DNA of 64,000 nucleotides from Taklimakanibacter lacteus (GTDB lineage Bacteria > Pseudomonadota > Alphaproteobacteria > Rhizobiales > Aestuariivirgaceae). Shown in pieces: positions 52,495 to 60,846 of the stretch (the first letter of the stretch is position 1; each line of letters begins with the position of its first letter). Location: the NCBI GenBank assembly GCA_003576695.1, contig QOZQ01000003.1, forward strand, positions 434,001 through 498,000. Direction: 5' to 3'. Made by a program: the position numbers and the translations under genes. The notes beneath the pieces were generated by a model. It was not told where the DNA came from. It worked only from the letters and a program-made list of their open reading frames with translations, and did not search any database.

Positions 52495-52583
52495 CCTCTG
52501 GACAGGCTGCTTCCGGCAGTTTGCAGCCGCCTCCGGGCACGCTAGAGGGAAAGGCTTGGTGATTCCGAAGATGCACTTGAGTC

Positions 52584-53684
52584 ATGGCTGAGAAACGCAT
52601 CGACAAAGCGACCATCACTGAGGTTGCCCGGCTTGCGGGCGTCTCGACGGCGACGGCCGGGCGGGTGCTGGGCGGATACGGCTATGCGAGCGATGAGATC
52701 AAGAAGAAGGTCAAGGCATCGGCCGAGCGACTCGGCTATCGCCCCAATCTCCTGGCGCGCGGCCTCATCACCGGCAAGACCAAGACCATCGGCGTCGTCG
52801 CTGGCGACATCCAGAGCCCATTTTATTCGAGCATCCTGCGCGGCGTCGCGGATGTGGCGCGCGCCGAAGGCTTTGGCGTGCTCATCACCAACAGCGACGA
52901 GCTTCTGGCGCGCGAGCTGGAAGCCGTGCAGCTGCTGCTCGAGAAGCAGGTCGATGGCCTGATCGTGGCGCCCTGCGATACGGAGCGTTCCGATCATCTG
53001 AGGAAAGCGCTGAAGGAGGGCTGCCCGATCGTGCAGTTCGACCGCATGGTCAATGGGCTCCGTGCCGATGCGGTCACCGTCGACAACCGCAGGGCCTCGC
53101 GCGAGGCGATAGCAAGCCTGATCGAGGCCGGTCATCGGCGCATCGCCATTCTGGCGGAGCTCGAGCGCTGGGATTCGGGTGACATTGCCTCCTTCGTTGC
53201 GCGGGTGACCTCGCGCAGCATCGAGCCCGCCAATCTTTTTCCGAGCTGGCAGCGTCTCTTCGGCTATGTCGAGGCGCATCTCGCCGCCGGAATAGAGATC
53301 GACCGGGCGCTCATTGGCCGCGTCGGCGCTTACTCGCTGGAGGCGGCGCGGCTGCAGGCCTTGCAGCTGCTGCGCCTGCCGGGCCGGCCGACGGCGCTCT
53401 TCACCGCTGACGGTCTGATGACGGCGGGGGCCATCGACGCCATCACTTCGTTGGGCCTCGCAATCCCGGACGAGCTTTCACTGATTGGCTTCGATGATCT
53501 CGACTGGATGAGTTTTCTCAAGCCTGCCATCACGGCGGTGGTGCAGCCTTTGACCGCGATGGGCGAGACGGCGGCGCGCTTGATGCTCGATCGCCTGTCG
53601 GGCAGCGAGAGTCCGCCCCGCCACGTAACTCTCGAATTGTCGCTCACCCGGCGCGGCTCGGTGGCGCGCGCCCGGCTCTCATGA
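52584..53684 (+). CDS. LacI-family transcriptional repressor
   Basis: 366 residues. The LacI-type HTH reads TITEVARLAGVSTATAGRVLGGYGYASDEIKKKVKASAERLGYRPN, with the hinge LLARGLITGKT. The ligand-binding domain resembles sugar-binding proteins (IGVVAGDIQSPFYSSILRGV, DGLIVAPCD, GFDDLDWMSFLKP). It lies between the transporter and the kinase/deglycase genes. Three matching palindromes in the two control regions make it the clear local regulator. The inducer is probably the phosphorylated or free Amadori compound; that is inference. Confidence 0.95.
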   Translation: MAEKRIDKATITEVARLAGVSTATAGRVLGGYGYASDEIKKKVKASAERLGYRPNLLARGLITGKTKTIGVVAGDIQSPFYSSILRGVADVARAEGFGVLITNSDELLARELEAVQLLLEKQVDGLIVAPCDTERSDHLRKALKEGCPIVQFDRMVNGLRADAVTVDNRRASREAIASLIEAGHRRIAILAELERWDSGDIASFVARVTSRSIEPANLFPSWQRLFGYVEAHLAAGIEIDRALIGRVGAYSLEAARLQALQLLRLPGRPTALFTADGLMTAGAIDAITSLGLAIPDELSLIGFDDLDWMSFLKPAITAVVQPLTAMGETAARLMLDRLSGSESPPRHVTLELSLTRRGSVARARLS

Positions 53685-54521
53685 AGTCTTGAGCTTCAGG
53701 GCATCGACATCGGCGGCGATGGCGATCGGCGCGCCATGCCCGACCGCACCGAAATAGCGACAGGTATCGGCGGCTGCCAGGGCAGCGGCGGAGAGGATCT
53801 GATCGGGTTTTTCTTCGGCAAGAAGACCATAGAGCGTGCGCGCGATGAAAGTGTCGCCCGCCCCCAGCGTATCGACGGCCTCGACCGGATGTGCAGCGAC
53901 CGACCAGCGCGCGTCTCCATGGGCCAGCACCGCGCCCTGCTTGCCGCGTGTCACCAGTACCCATTTGGCTCCACAAGAGAGGAGTTCACCGCTGACCGCC
54001 GCAACCTCCTCCTCTGAGAGATCGCCGCCCGACAGCGCGGCCAGGAAGCAGAGCGGGGCGATGGTGCGGCGATGCCTAGGCTCGCGCCGCGTGGAGAAAT
54101 CATAGGAAAGGGGAGCGCGCTTCGCGATTGCCGCGACATGCGCATCGAGTCCGCTTGATTGCCCGACATGTACCGCCGAAAAAGACTCGAGGAACGCCAG
54201 ATCATCCGCGTCGGGCGTGAATATCGACACGCCGAGATCGAAGCTCAGGAACAGGCGCTCGGCATTGCGATGGCCGATAATGCAGTAAGCGGTAGGCCCG
54301 GCGAGCCGGTGCAAATGGCTGACATCGACGCCTTCGGCCTTGAGCGCGGCATGAATGACATCGCCGGCCTCGTCGCGCCCGATGGCGCCGACATAGGCCG
54401 AGCGCGCGCCGAAGCGGCGGGTGAACACCGAGACATTGAGGCAATTGCCACCGGGGAACATCTCGTTCCGCGACAGGTAGCAGTCGACGACATTGTCGCC
54501 TATCGCGGCGATACTGACCAT
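53679..54521 (-). CDS. PfkB-family sugar kinase (FrlD-like)
   Basis: 280 residues from the ATG at 54521. Ribokinase-family motifs are GDNVVDCYLSRNEMFPGGNCLNVSVFTRRFGA at the N-terminus and VEAVDTLGAGDTFIARTLYGLL with the catalytic Asp and anion hole. The N-terminus resembles fructoselysine kinase FrlD. It would phosphorylate a fructosyl-amino acid at C6. Divergent from the deglycase with operator O3 between. It overlaps the end of the repressor gene by six bases, convergently. Confidence 0.88.
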   Translation of the reverse strand: MVSIAAIGDNVVDCYLSRNEMFPGGNCLNVSVFTRRFGARSAYVGAIGRDEAGDVIHAALKAEGVDVSHLHRLAGPTAYCIIGHRNAERLFLSFDLGVSIFTPDADDLAFLESFSAVHVGQSSGLDAHVAAIAKRAPLSYDFSTRREPRHRRTIAPLCFLAALSGGDLSEEEVAAVSGELLSCGAKWVLVTRGKQGAVLAHGDARWSVAAHPVEAVDTLGAGDTFIARTLYGLLAEEKPDQILSAAALAAADTCRYFGAVGHGAPIAIAADVDALKLKTS

Positions 54522-54543
54522 GTTGGCTTTTTCATTGACAATA

Positions 54544-54561
54544 TGTGAGAACGTTCGCACA
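54544..54561. promoter_or_regulatory. LacI-type operator O3 between kinase and deglycase
   Basis: TGTGAGAACGTTCGCACA is the reverse complement of O1. It is placed 23 bases before the kinase start and 31 bases before the deglycase start, so one site can control both. Confidence 0.75.
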
Positions 54562-54591
54562 TTGATTTCAGCCTGTCAATCGAGAGAGAAG

Positions 54592-55593
54592 ATGAAGACT
54601 GAATTGAACCGGGATATCGAAGCCGCATTGCAACCGCTGTCCGCCCGACCCATCTCGCATGTCTTCCTTGTCGCCTGCGGCGGTTCGCTGTCGATCATGC
54701 AGGGCGGGAAATATTTCATCGACAGGCATTCGACGAAATTGTCCTCCGACATCTTCAATGCGGATGATTTCGTGTGCCGCGCCCCGCAGAGGCTTGGCCG
54801 CAATGCCCTGGTGATATTGTGCTCGCAGACCGGGACGACGCGCGAGACGGCGCGCGCTGCGCAGCACGCGCGCGAGAAGGGGGCGCTCACCGTCGCCATG
54901 ACCCTCGACCCGGCCTCGCCGCTGGCCAAAGCCTCGGACTTCACTGTAGCCTATCAGGCTTCCTACACGACCGGCATTGCGATCGACGCTGCCGACAGCA
55001 ACTATGCGGTCCTTTACATGCTGCTGACCGGTGTGCTGCGCGCCACTGACGGGATTGATCTGGTGGCGCCGGTGCTCACAAGCCTTTCGGCCCTTCAGCC
55101 GGCGATCGACAGGGCGCATCAGGTTTTCGCCGACCGCTTTGCCGATTTTGCACCACACTTCAAGGACAAGTCCGCCATCTACACACTGGCGAGCGGCCCC
55201 TCTTATGGCGCCGCCTATTCCTTCTCGACCTGTGTGCTCATGGAAATGCAGTGGTATGATTCACAAGCCGTGCATGCAAATGAGTTCTTCCATGGCCCCT
55301 TCGAAGTGGTCGACAAAAATGCCGCTTTCATTGTGCTGATCGGCTCTGACGAGACGCGCCGCCTGGCCGAGCGGGCCCGGGATTTCCTTCTGCGCTATGG
55401 GGCGGAGAGCAACATCCTCATTCTCGACAGCGCAGAACTCGATCTTTCCGCCATCGATGCCCGCTTCAGAGGATATGTCGAGCCGCTCGTCTTCTTCGAT
55501 ACTCTGTGGAAATTCGCCTACCGGCTGGCGGATCTGCGCAGGCAGCCTATGCTCGAAGGCCGCCGCTACATGAAGAAGATCAGCAACTACTAA
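54592..55593 (+). CDS. SIS-domain sugar-phosphate deglycase (FrlB-like)
   Basis: 333 residues with two SIS domains. Motifs ACGGSLSIMQGGKYFIDRHS, CSQTGTTRETARAAQ and HANEFFHGPFEVVD match the FrlB/FraB group, which splits fructosyl-amino-acid 6-phosphates into glucose 6-phosphate and the amino acid, and is related to GlmS isomerases. The Glu of the EFxHGPxE element is the catalytic base in that group. AGAGAGAAG precedes the ATG. Together with the kinase it forms a complete two-step Amadori pathway. The amino-acid part of the substrate is unknown. Confidence 0.88.
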   Translation: MKTELNRDIEAALQPLSARPISHVFLVACGGSLSIMQGGKYFIDRHSTKLSSDIFNADDFVCRAPQRLGRNALVILCSQTGTTRETARAAQHAREKGALTVAMTLDPASPLAKASDFTVAYQASYTTGIAIDAADSNYAVLYMLLTGVLRATDGIDLVAPVLTSLSALQPAIDRAHQVFADRFADFAPHFKDKSAIYTLASGPSYGAAYSFSTCVLMEMQWYDSQAVHANEFFHGPFEVVDKNAAFIVLIGSDETRRLAERARDFLLRYGAESNILILDSAELDLSAIDARFRGYVEPLVFFDTLWKFAYRLADLRRQPMLEGRRYMKKISNY

Positions 55594-55937
55594 GCTTTCT
55601 GCCTCGCTGAAGGGGAGGACTCGACCCTCTTTTTAAGCCGGCTCAGCATGTGGGCGGCATAGGCGGCGTAGGGGCCGATCCAGCGCTCGTGAATGCCATG
55701 GATCGGCAGCGCATCCAGATGGTTCCAGCGCTCGCGGCCGCGCTTTTCGGCGATGATGAGTCCGGCCTCTTCCAGCACATTAAGATGCTGCATGACCGTG
55801 CAGCGGTCGAGCCGGGGCAGGAGATCGCACAGCGCGCCGGTGGTGAGCGGGCCTTCCCTTAAGGCATCGAGCATGGTCCGCCGGGTCCGATGCCCCAAGG
55901 CCTTGAACAGAAGGTCGTCTCGATCTTCAATTGACAT
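55590..55937 (-). CDS. ArsR-type winged-helix repressor
   Basis: 115 residues from the ATG at 55937. The HTH reads LFKALGHRTRRTMLDALREGPLTTGALCDLLPRLDRCTVMQHLNVLEEAGLI, typical of the AHSA1-linked ArsR group. Its end overlaps the deglycase stop on the other strand. It is divergent from an AHSA1 gene, and a perfect 20-bp palindrome covers its start, fitting self-repression. Confidence 0.92.
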   Translation of the reverse strand: MSIEDRDDLLFKALGHRTRRTMLDALREGPLTTGALCDLLPRLDRCTVMQHLNVLEEAGLIIAEKRGRERWNHLDALPIHGIHERWIGPYAAYAAHMLSRLKKRVESSPSARQKA

Positions 55938-55955
55938 GTTATAAATATATAACAT
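55936..55955. promoter_or_regulatory. Perfect AT-rich palindrome at the ArsR/AHSA1 divergent promoter
   Basis: ATGTTATAAATATATAACAT: arms ATGTTATA and TATAACAT around AATA. It starts at the ArsR-type start codon and ends 36 bases before the AHSA1 start, so it probably is the operator for both genes. Confidence 0.65.
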
Positions 55956-55990
55956 ATTAGTGGAAAGAAGAGAAGCGAAAGGAACCAGCC

Positions 55991-56443
55991 ATGGAACTTA
56001 AATTCTCGGTGGGCGGCAGGATCGCCAAGCCGGTGAGCGAGGTGTTCGAGGCGGTCGTCGATCCCAGGCAGCTCTCGCAATATTTTACGACCGGCGGCGC
56101 CAAGGGCAGGCTTGCCCCGGGCGCCGTCGTGACCTGGGACTTTCACGATTTTCCCGGCGCCTTTCCGGTCCATGTCATCGAGGTCGAGAAGGACAAGCGC
56201 ATCGTGCTCGAATGGGATGCGGCCGAAGGTTCGGCAACGGTCAAGCGCACAACGGTCACCATGACCTTCGAGCCGCTCGATGATGGCCGCACGCTGGTGC
56301 GTATTGCAGAGCATGGCTGGTCCGACACGGAGAAGGGCCGTAGCGCCTCCTACGGCAATTGCGAGGGCTGGACCGGCATGCTGTGCGCTCTCAAAATGTG
56401 GATCGAGCACGGCATAAATCTGCGCCAGGGCTTCTACAAATAG
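55991..56443 (+). CDS. SRPBCC (AHSA1-type) protein
   Basis: 150 residues with the AHSA1 pattern VGGRIAKPVSEVFEAVVDPRQLSQYFTTGGAKG and TFEPLDDGRTLVRIAEHGW, ending NCEGWTGMLCALKMWIEHG. GAAAGGAACC lies before the ATG. Divergent from the ArsR-type gene with a palindromic operator between. It may bind a small hydrophobic molecule; the ligand is unknown. Confidence 0.92.
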   Translation: MELKFSVGGRIAKPVSEVFEAVVDPRQLSQYFTTGGAKGRLAPGAVVTWDFHDFPGAFPVHVIEVEKDKRIVLEWDAAEGSATVKRTTVTMTFEPLDDGRTLVRIAEHGWSDTEKGRSASYGNCEGWTGMLCALKMWIEHGINLRQGFYK

Positions 56444-56497
56444 CATTCCTGAGCAAATCCCTGTCGCCAAAGTCGGGTAACTTTGGCGGGATTTGCC

Positions 56498-57481
56498 TTA
56501 TGCCGCCGGCCTCACCGCGAAGCGCTTGCGGTAGTCCGCGGGTCTCAGTCCCACCACCTTCTGGAACACCTTGCGGAAGGAGCTTGCATCCTCATAGCCG
56601 ACATCGAAGGCCACCTGGTCGACGGTGCGGTTGGTGAGCTCCAGCATCTCGCGCGCCTTGCCGACGCGCAGGCGCTGGCAATATTCGGTGGGATTGAAGT
56701 CGGTTGCCTTGCGGAAGCGGCGGATGAAGGTACGCTCCTCGAGCCCGGCATGTGCCGCCATATCGGCCAGCGTCGCTTGCCGAAGACCGTCCTTCTGCAG
56801 CCAGTGCTGCACTTTCAGCACCGCCTCATCGCCATGATGAAGCTTGGGCGTGAAGGTGCTGTAGAAGCGCTGCTCGCGCCCGGCCGTGTCGATGAGGAAG
56901 AAACGCGCCGTCGCCAGCATGACCGTCGGGCCGAGGAAGCGGCCGACCAGCTTGAGGCCGAGATCGGTCCACGACATGATCCCGCCCGTCGTGATGATAT
57001 CGCCATCATCGATCATCAGCTTGTCGCCATCGACATGGATCTCGGGATGAAGTTTCTTGAGCACGGGAGCATAGCCCCAATGCGTCGTGGCTTTACGGTC
57101 ACGCAACAACCCGGTCTCGGCAAGAAGGAAAGTGCCGCCGCAGACCGAGCAGAGCGTGACACCTTCATTGTGCCTTTCAGCGAGCCAGGCCGCGAAGGAC
57201 CGGCTCGTCTCCAGCGCCGGCGGTCCGGCAAGGGTCGGCGGCGCGATGACGACGCTGGGCCGCGATGGGACGCCTTCATGCGTGTCGAAGCTCACTTCCA
57301 CCGTCTGGGCTTCGGGCCCCGCCCTCCAATGGGTGACGCGCAAGGTGGCGGCATCTTTGCCGCCAAGCTCGCGCGAGAGGCGGCTGGCCTCGCAGAAGAG
57401 ATCGGTCAGGCCGTGGAGTGCCGCGCGCTGGCAGTGGCGGTAGTCGAGAATGGCGATTTCGGCGATGGGCGCTTTGGACAT
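56498..57481 (-). CDS. GlxA-type regulator (DJ-1/PfpI-like plus AraC domains)
   Basis: 327 residues. The N-terminal half is a class-I amidotransferase-like domain with [21 protein letters not shown], where the Cys sits at the DJ-1 nucleophile elbow. The C-terminal AraC domain reads [46 protein letters not shown] and [23 protein letters not shown]. It is divergent from an alpha/beta hydrolase gene. Two direct repeats of TGTCAGTTTTGCC lie in the gap and are its likely binding sites. Confidence 0.93.
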   Translation of the reverse strand: MSKAPIAEIAILDYRHCQRAALHGLTDLFCEASRLSRELGGKDAATLRVTHWRAGPEAQTVEVSFDTHEGVPSRPSVVIAPPTLAGPPALETSRSFAAWLAERHNEGVTLCSVCGGTFLLAETGLLRDRKATTHWGYAPVLKKLHPEIHVDGDKLMIDDGDIITTGGIMSWTDLGLKLVGRFLGPTVMLATARFFLIDTAGREQRFYSTFTPKLHHGDEAVLKVQHWLQKDGLRQATLADMAAHAGLEERTFIRRFRKATDFNPTEYCQRLRVGKAREMLELTNRTVDQVAFDVGYEDASSFRKVFQKVVGLRPADYRKRFAVRPAA

Positions 57482-57485
57482 TGTT

Positions 57486-57519
57486 TGTCAGTTTTGCCTT
57501 GCAGAATGTCAGTTTTGCC
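57486..57519. promoter_or_regulatory. Direct repeats TGTCAGTTTTGCC, 21-bp period
   Basis: Two perfect 13-bp copies stand at 57486-57498 and 57507-57519, two helix turns apart, as AraC-family dimers prefer. They lie between the GlxA-type regulator and the hydrolase gene. Confidence 0.65.
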
Positions 57520-57600
57520 AATCCGCATCATGGGCCAAATGCCCTATCTTTTCCATGTCAAAGACGGTCAATGTCGCTTTTAGCAAAAGGAATCAAAAAC

Positions 57601-58425
57601 ATGCCTATGATCAAGACCAAGGATGGCGTCGACATCTTCTATAAGGACTGGGGCCAGGGCCAGCCCATCGTCTTCAGCCATGGCTGGCCGCTTTCCGCCG
57701 ATGACTGGGACGCCCAGATGCTCTTCTTCCTGCACAAGGGTTTCCGCGTCATCGCCCATGACCGCCGCGGCCATGGGCGCTCGACCCAGGTCGGCAGCGG
57801 CCATGACATGGATCACTATGCCGACGACCTTGCTGCGCTGACGGCGCATCTCGATCTGAAGGATGCGGTGCATGTCGGCCATTCGACCGGCGGCGGCGAA
57901 GTGGTGCATTACATCGCCCGTCACGGCGAGGCGCGTGTGTCGAAGGCGGCGATCATTGCCGCGGTGCCGCCCTTGATGGTGAAGACGCCGGCCAATCCGG
58001 GCGGGCTGCCCAAGGACGTGTTCGATGGTCTCCAGGAGCAGGTCGCAACCAACCGCGCGCAATTCTACTATGATCTGCCGGCGGGCCCGTTCTACGGCTA
58101 CAACCGGCCGGGCGCCAAGCCGCAGCAGGCGGTCATCTGGAACTGGTGGCGCCAGGGCATGATGGGCGGCGCCAAAGCGCATTATGATGGCATCGTTGCT
58201 TTCTCGCAGACCGATTTCACCGAGGACCTGAAGAAGATCAAGGTGCCGGTGCTGGTGATGCATGGCGATGACGATCAGATCGTGCCCTATGCCGATTCAG
58301 CGCCGCTCTCCGCCAAGCTCCTGCAGAACGGCGTGCTCAAGACCTATAAGGGCTTCGCGCATGGCATGCCGACGACCGAGGCCGCGACGATCAACGCGGA
58401 TCTGTTGGCGTTCATCAAAGGGTAA
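57601..58425 (+). CDS. Alpha/beta hydrolase (non-haem chloroperoxidase-like)
   Basis: 274 residues. The fold is clear: [22 protein letters not shown] (oxyanion region), [27 protein letters not shown] with the nucleophile Ser, [12 protein letters not shown] with Asp, and [10 protein letters not shown] with His. This is the pattern of chloroperoxidase-type esterases (perhydrolases). The ATG at 57601 fits the family start [18 protein letters not shown]. Cytosolic. Probably regulated by the divergent GlxA-type protein. Confidence 0.94.
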   Translation: MPMIKTKDGVDIFYKDWGQGQPIVFSHGWPLSADDWDAQMLFFLHKGFRVIAHDRRGHGRSTQVGSGHDMDHYADDLAALTAHLDLKDAVHVGHSTGGGEVVHYIARHGEARVSKAAIIAAVPPLMVKTPANPGGLPKDVFDGLQEQVATNRAQFYYDLPAGPFYGYNRPGAKPQQAVIWNWWRQGMMGGAKAHYDGIVAFSQTDFTEDLKKIKVPVLVMHGDDDQIVPYADSAPLSAKLLQNGVLKTYKGFAHGMPTTEAATINADLLAFIKG

Positions 58426-58441
58426 TCTCCCTCCACATTTT

Positions 58442-58474
58442 CCCCTTCTCCCATGCTGCGCACGGGAGAAGGGG
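58442..58474. terminator. Bidirectional hairpin between hydrolase and VOC genes
   Basis: CCCCTTCTCCC (58442-58452) and GGGAGAAGGGG (58464-58474) form an 11-base stem, then ATTTATTTG. It lies between two convergent genes and may end both transcripts. It belongs to the same palindrome family as the centre of the MITE-like elements. Confidence 0.6.
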
Positions 58475-58502
58475 ATTTATTTGTAAGAGAGATAAGATAA
58501 GG

Positions 58503-58961
58503 CTACGCCGCCTTGTCCTTCTGCTGCCTGAGGAAGGCCTCGACGCGCTTCTTCAGCTCCGGCACCGAGATGTCTTCCTTATGCGTTGCCACCATCCAGC
58601 TGTTGCCGGAGAAATCCTTCACGCCACCGCAGCGGTCGCCATAGAACATGTCCATCGGTTCCATGACGCTCTTGCCGCCTGCCTTGACGGCGCGCTGGTA
58701 GGCCGCATCCGCATCATTGACATAGAGATAGAAAGTCGCCGCCGACGCGGGTGCCTGCTCGCTTTCATCGGCCAGCATGACGCGTGAATCGCCGATCTTC
58801 ACTTCCGCATGCATGATCGATCCATCCGGGCGTTTCATCGGCTCATGCGTCATTTCCGCATCGAATGCTTGGCCCAGAAATTCGATGACCTTGTCGGCGC
58901 CGCGAACCGTCACATAGGGCGTTACCGCGTGATAGCCGTCAGGAATAGGTTTCACTGCCAT
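58503..58961 (-). CDS. VOC-family (PhnB/glyoxalase-like) protein
   Basis: 152 residues. It shows the PhnB-like VOC pattern: YHAVTPYVTVRGADKVIEFLGQAFDAEMTHEPMKRPDGSIMHAEVKIGDSRVMLADES, YLYVNDADAAYQRAVKAGGKSVMEPMDMFYGDRCGGVKDFSGNSWMVATHKEDIS. Two half-domains form one metal-binding barrel. Substrate unknown. AGGAGAGCTCC precedes the ATG. It may be the last step of a small gene group or solitary. Confidence 0.92.
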   Translation of the reverse strand: MAVKPIPDGYHAVTPYVTVRGADKVIEFLGQAFDAEMTHEPMKRPDGSIMHAEVKIGDSRVMLADESEQAPASAATFYLYVNDADAAYQRAVKAGGKSVMEPMDMFYGDRCGGVKDFSGNSWMVATHKEDISVPELKKRVEAFLRQQKDKAA

Positions 58962-59113
58962 GGAGCTCTCCTTGTGTTTCGGGAACAGGACGAGCAGCCG
59001 CGGAGGCGCGGTTGTTCAAGGGCTTTAACGGTCGGGGCACGGCAGGGTTCCGACAGTTTTGCAGAATCTGCGAAGCCTGCCTTATGAGGAAGGGGCAATG
59101 CCAGGAGGCAGAC

Positions 59114-59599
59114 ATGAAGCACGGCAAGACCGGGCCGGAACTCGATCAGTTCGACATCACGCTCCTGAATATCGTCCAGGAGAATAATCTCCTGACGACG
59201 GAGCAACTGGCTGGCAAAGTGGGGCTATCGGCGACCGCCTGCCAGCGCCGGCTGAAGCGACTGCGCGCCGAGGGCGCCATTTCGGCCGATGTGTCGCTGA
59301 TCTCGGGCGATGCGGCGGGAACGCCGGTGACCCTCGTCGTGCTGGTCTCGCTCGAGCGCGAGCAGCGCGACCTGCTCGATGGATTCAAGCGCCGCATCGC
59401 GAGCTACCCTGAAGTGACCCAGTGCTATTATGTTACCGGCAATGCCGATTTCATCCTGGTGGTGCGCGTCGCGTCCATGGAGGATTATGGCGCATTCACC
59501 GAACACGCCTTCTTCGGCGACAAGAACGTCAAGGCCTTCCAGACCTATGCCGCGATGCAGACGGTCAAGTTCACGACCAAATACCATCTCACCGAGTGA
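59114..59599 (+). CDS. Lrp/AsnC-family regulator
   Basis: 161 residues from the ATG at 59114 (AGGAGG upstream). The HTH is LDQFDITLLNIVQENNLLTTEQLAGKVGLSATACQRRLKRLRAEGAI; the RAM/AsnC effector domain follows (VTLVVLVSLEREQRDLLDGFKRRIASYPEVTQCYYVTGNADFILVV). Such proteins respond to amino acids. It is convergent with the diaminopropionate ammonia-lyase-like gene and is the probable regulator of that amino-acid catabolic pair. Confidence 0.95.
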   Translation: MKHGKTGPELDQFDITLLNIVQENNLLTTEQLAGKVGLSATACQRRLKRLRAEGAISADVSLISGDAAGTPVTLVVLVSLEREQRDLLDGFKRRIASYPEVTQCYYVTGNADFILVVRVASMEDYGAFTEHAFFGDKNVKAFQTYAAMQTVKFTTKYHLTE

Positions 59600-59607
59600 C
59601 CTGTGGC

Positions 59608-60807
59608 TTATCGGCGCCTGGCGCCGCTCCACATGCTGCGATCGGTCGGGCCTTCGGTGACGATCACCAGGACCTTCGCATGGCGATCGAGCTTCAACTC
59701 GGCGGCAAGGCGCTCATCGCTCAGCAGCCGCTCGAGCCCGGCAAGCCCCGCCGCACCCGATTCACCCGCTTCGATCACAGCATCTGCGCCTTCGGGCCAG
59801 GCGAGATGCCTGACCGCCTTGCGCGCGTCGTCTTCCGAGACCGTGACATAAGCATCGGCCAGCGCATGGACGACCGGCCAGGCGAGCGGCGAGGGCCGCT
59901 GGCATTCGAGCATCGCCATGATGGTGGCCGGTCCATGCGGCAGCATGACGAGGCGGCCGGCGCGGGCGCTTTCGGTGAGGCATGCCGCGCGTTCGGGCTC
60001 GACGATGATGAAGCGCGGGCGCTTTTCGCCTTGTGTCATCGCTGTCCAGTGTCCGAAGATGCTGGCGGCAATGCCGCCGACGCCCGCTTGCACGAAGACA
60101 TGGGTGAAGCTCAAGCTCCGCCTTTGCGCCTCGGCAAGGATCTCATCGACCAGGATCGAATAGCCTTCCATCACATGGCCGCAGATCTGCGCCGCGTCCG
60201 GATCATCCGCCGCGACGATATCGGGAACCAGCACCCAGCCATGGCGGTCGACCGAGCGCGCCGCCTCGGCGACGGAATCATCATAGGAGCCGGCGATGCG
60301 GACGATCTCGGCGCCGAGCCGCTCTATATGGGCGACGCGCTCTTCGCTCACCCCGGCATGGAGAAAGATCTTGCAGCGGGCGCCGACGAGACGGGCGCCG
60401 GCGGCGACGGAGCGGCCGTGATTGCCGTCGGAGGCACAGCATACGGTGAGTTCGGCGCAGAGTTCGCGCAGCTGGGGAGAGGTGATCTCAGCCGGCAATA
60501 TCTTGCGGCCAAGCGCCTTCTCGGCCCGCTTCTGCGCGACGCGCAGCACCGCATAGGCGCCGCCCAGACCCTTGAAGCTCAAAAGGCCGAGGCGGAAGGA
60601 TTCATCCTTGGCGTGAAGACTGGCAATGCCGAGCTTGCTCGCCAGCGCCCTGAGGGGGAGCAGGGGAGTCGGTGGATGATGCGGGAAGGCTTGCAGATAT
60701 TGCTGCGGCTCGGCCGAGGCGCCGGCGGCGCACCACCAGGGCAGGGCGTCAAGCCTGGGACGCGTGCCGGCGGAGGGCACAAAGGCGGTGGCGGTCTCGA
60801 TGATCAT
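59608..60807 (-). CDS. Diaminopropionate ammonia-lyase-like PLP enzyme
   Basis: 399 residues of fold-type II. The PLP Lys lies in RLGLLSFKGLGGAYAV, and SDGNHGRSVAAGARL and QAGVGGIAASIFG bind the cofactor. In the family the usual sequence is RLGLPAFKALGGAYA. Diaminopropionate ammonia-lyase turns 2,3-diaminopropionate into pyruvate and ammonia; related enzymes act on serine or threonine. The M20 amidohydrolase lies 39 bases upstream on the same strand, so both form an operon for an N-acylated or amino-acid-derived substrate. Confidence 0.88.
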   Translation of the reverse strand: MIIETATAFVPSAGTRPRLDALPWWCAAGASAEPQQYLQAFPHHPPTPLLPLRALASKLGIASLHAKDESFRLGLLSFKGLGGAYAVLRVAQKRAEKALGRKILPAEITSPQLRELCAELTVCCASDGNHGRSVAAGARLVGARCKIFLHAGVSEERVAHIERLGAEIVRIAGSYDDSVAEAARSVDRHGWVLVPDIVAADDPDAAQICGHVMEGYSILVDEILAEAQRRSLSFTHVFVQAGVGGIAASIFGHWTAMTQGEKRPRFIIVEPERAACLTESARAGRLVMLPHGPATIMAMLECQRPSPLAWPVVHALADAYVTVSEDDARKAVRHLAWPEGADAVIEAGESGAAGLAGLERLLSDERLAAELKLDRHAKVLVIVTEGPTDRSMWSGARRR

Positions 60808-60846
60808 AGAGGCATTCCCATCTGTCGGTTCTTCTTGATTGTCTGT

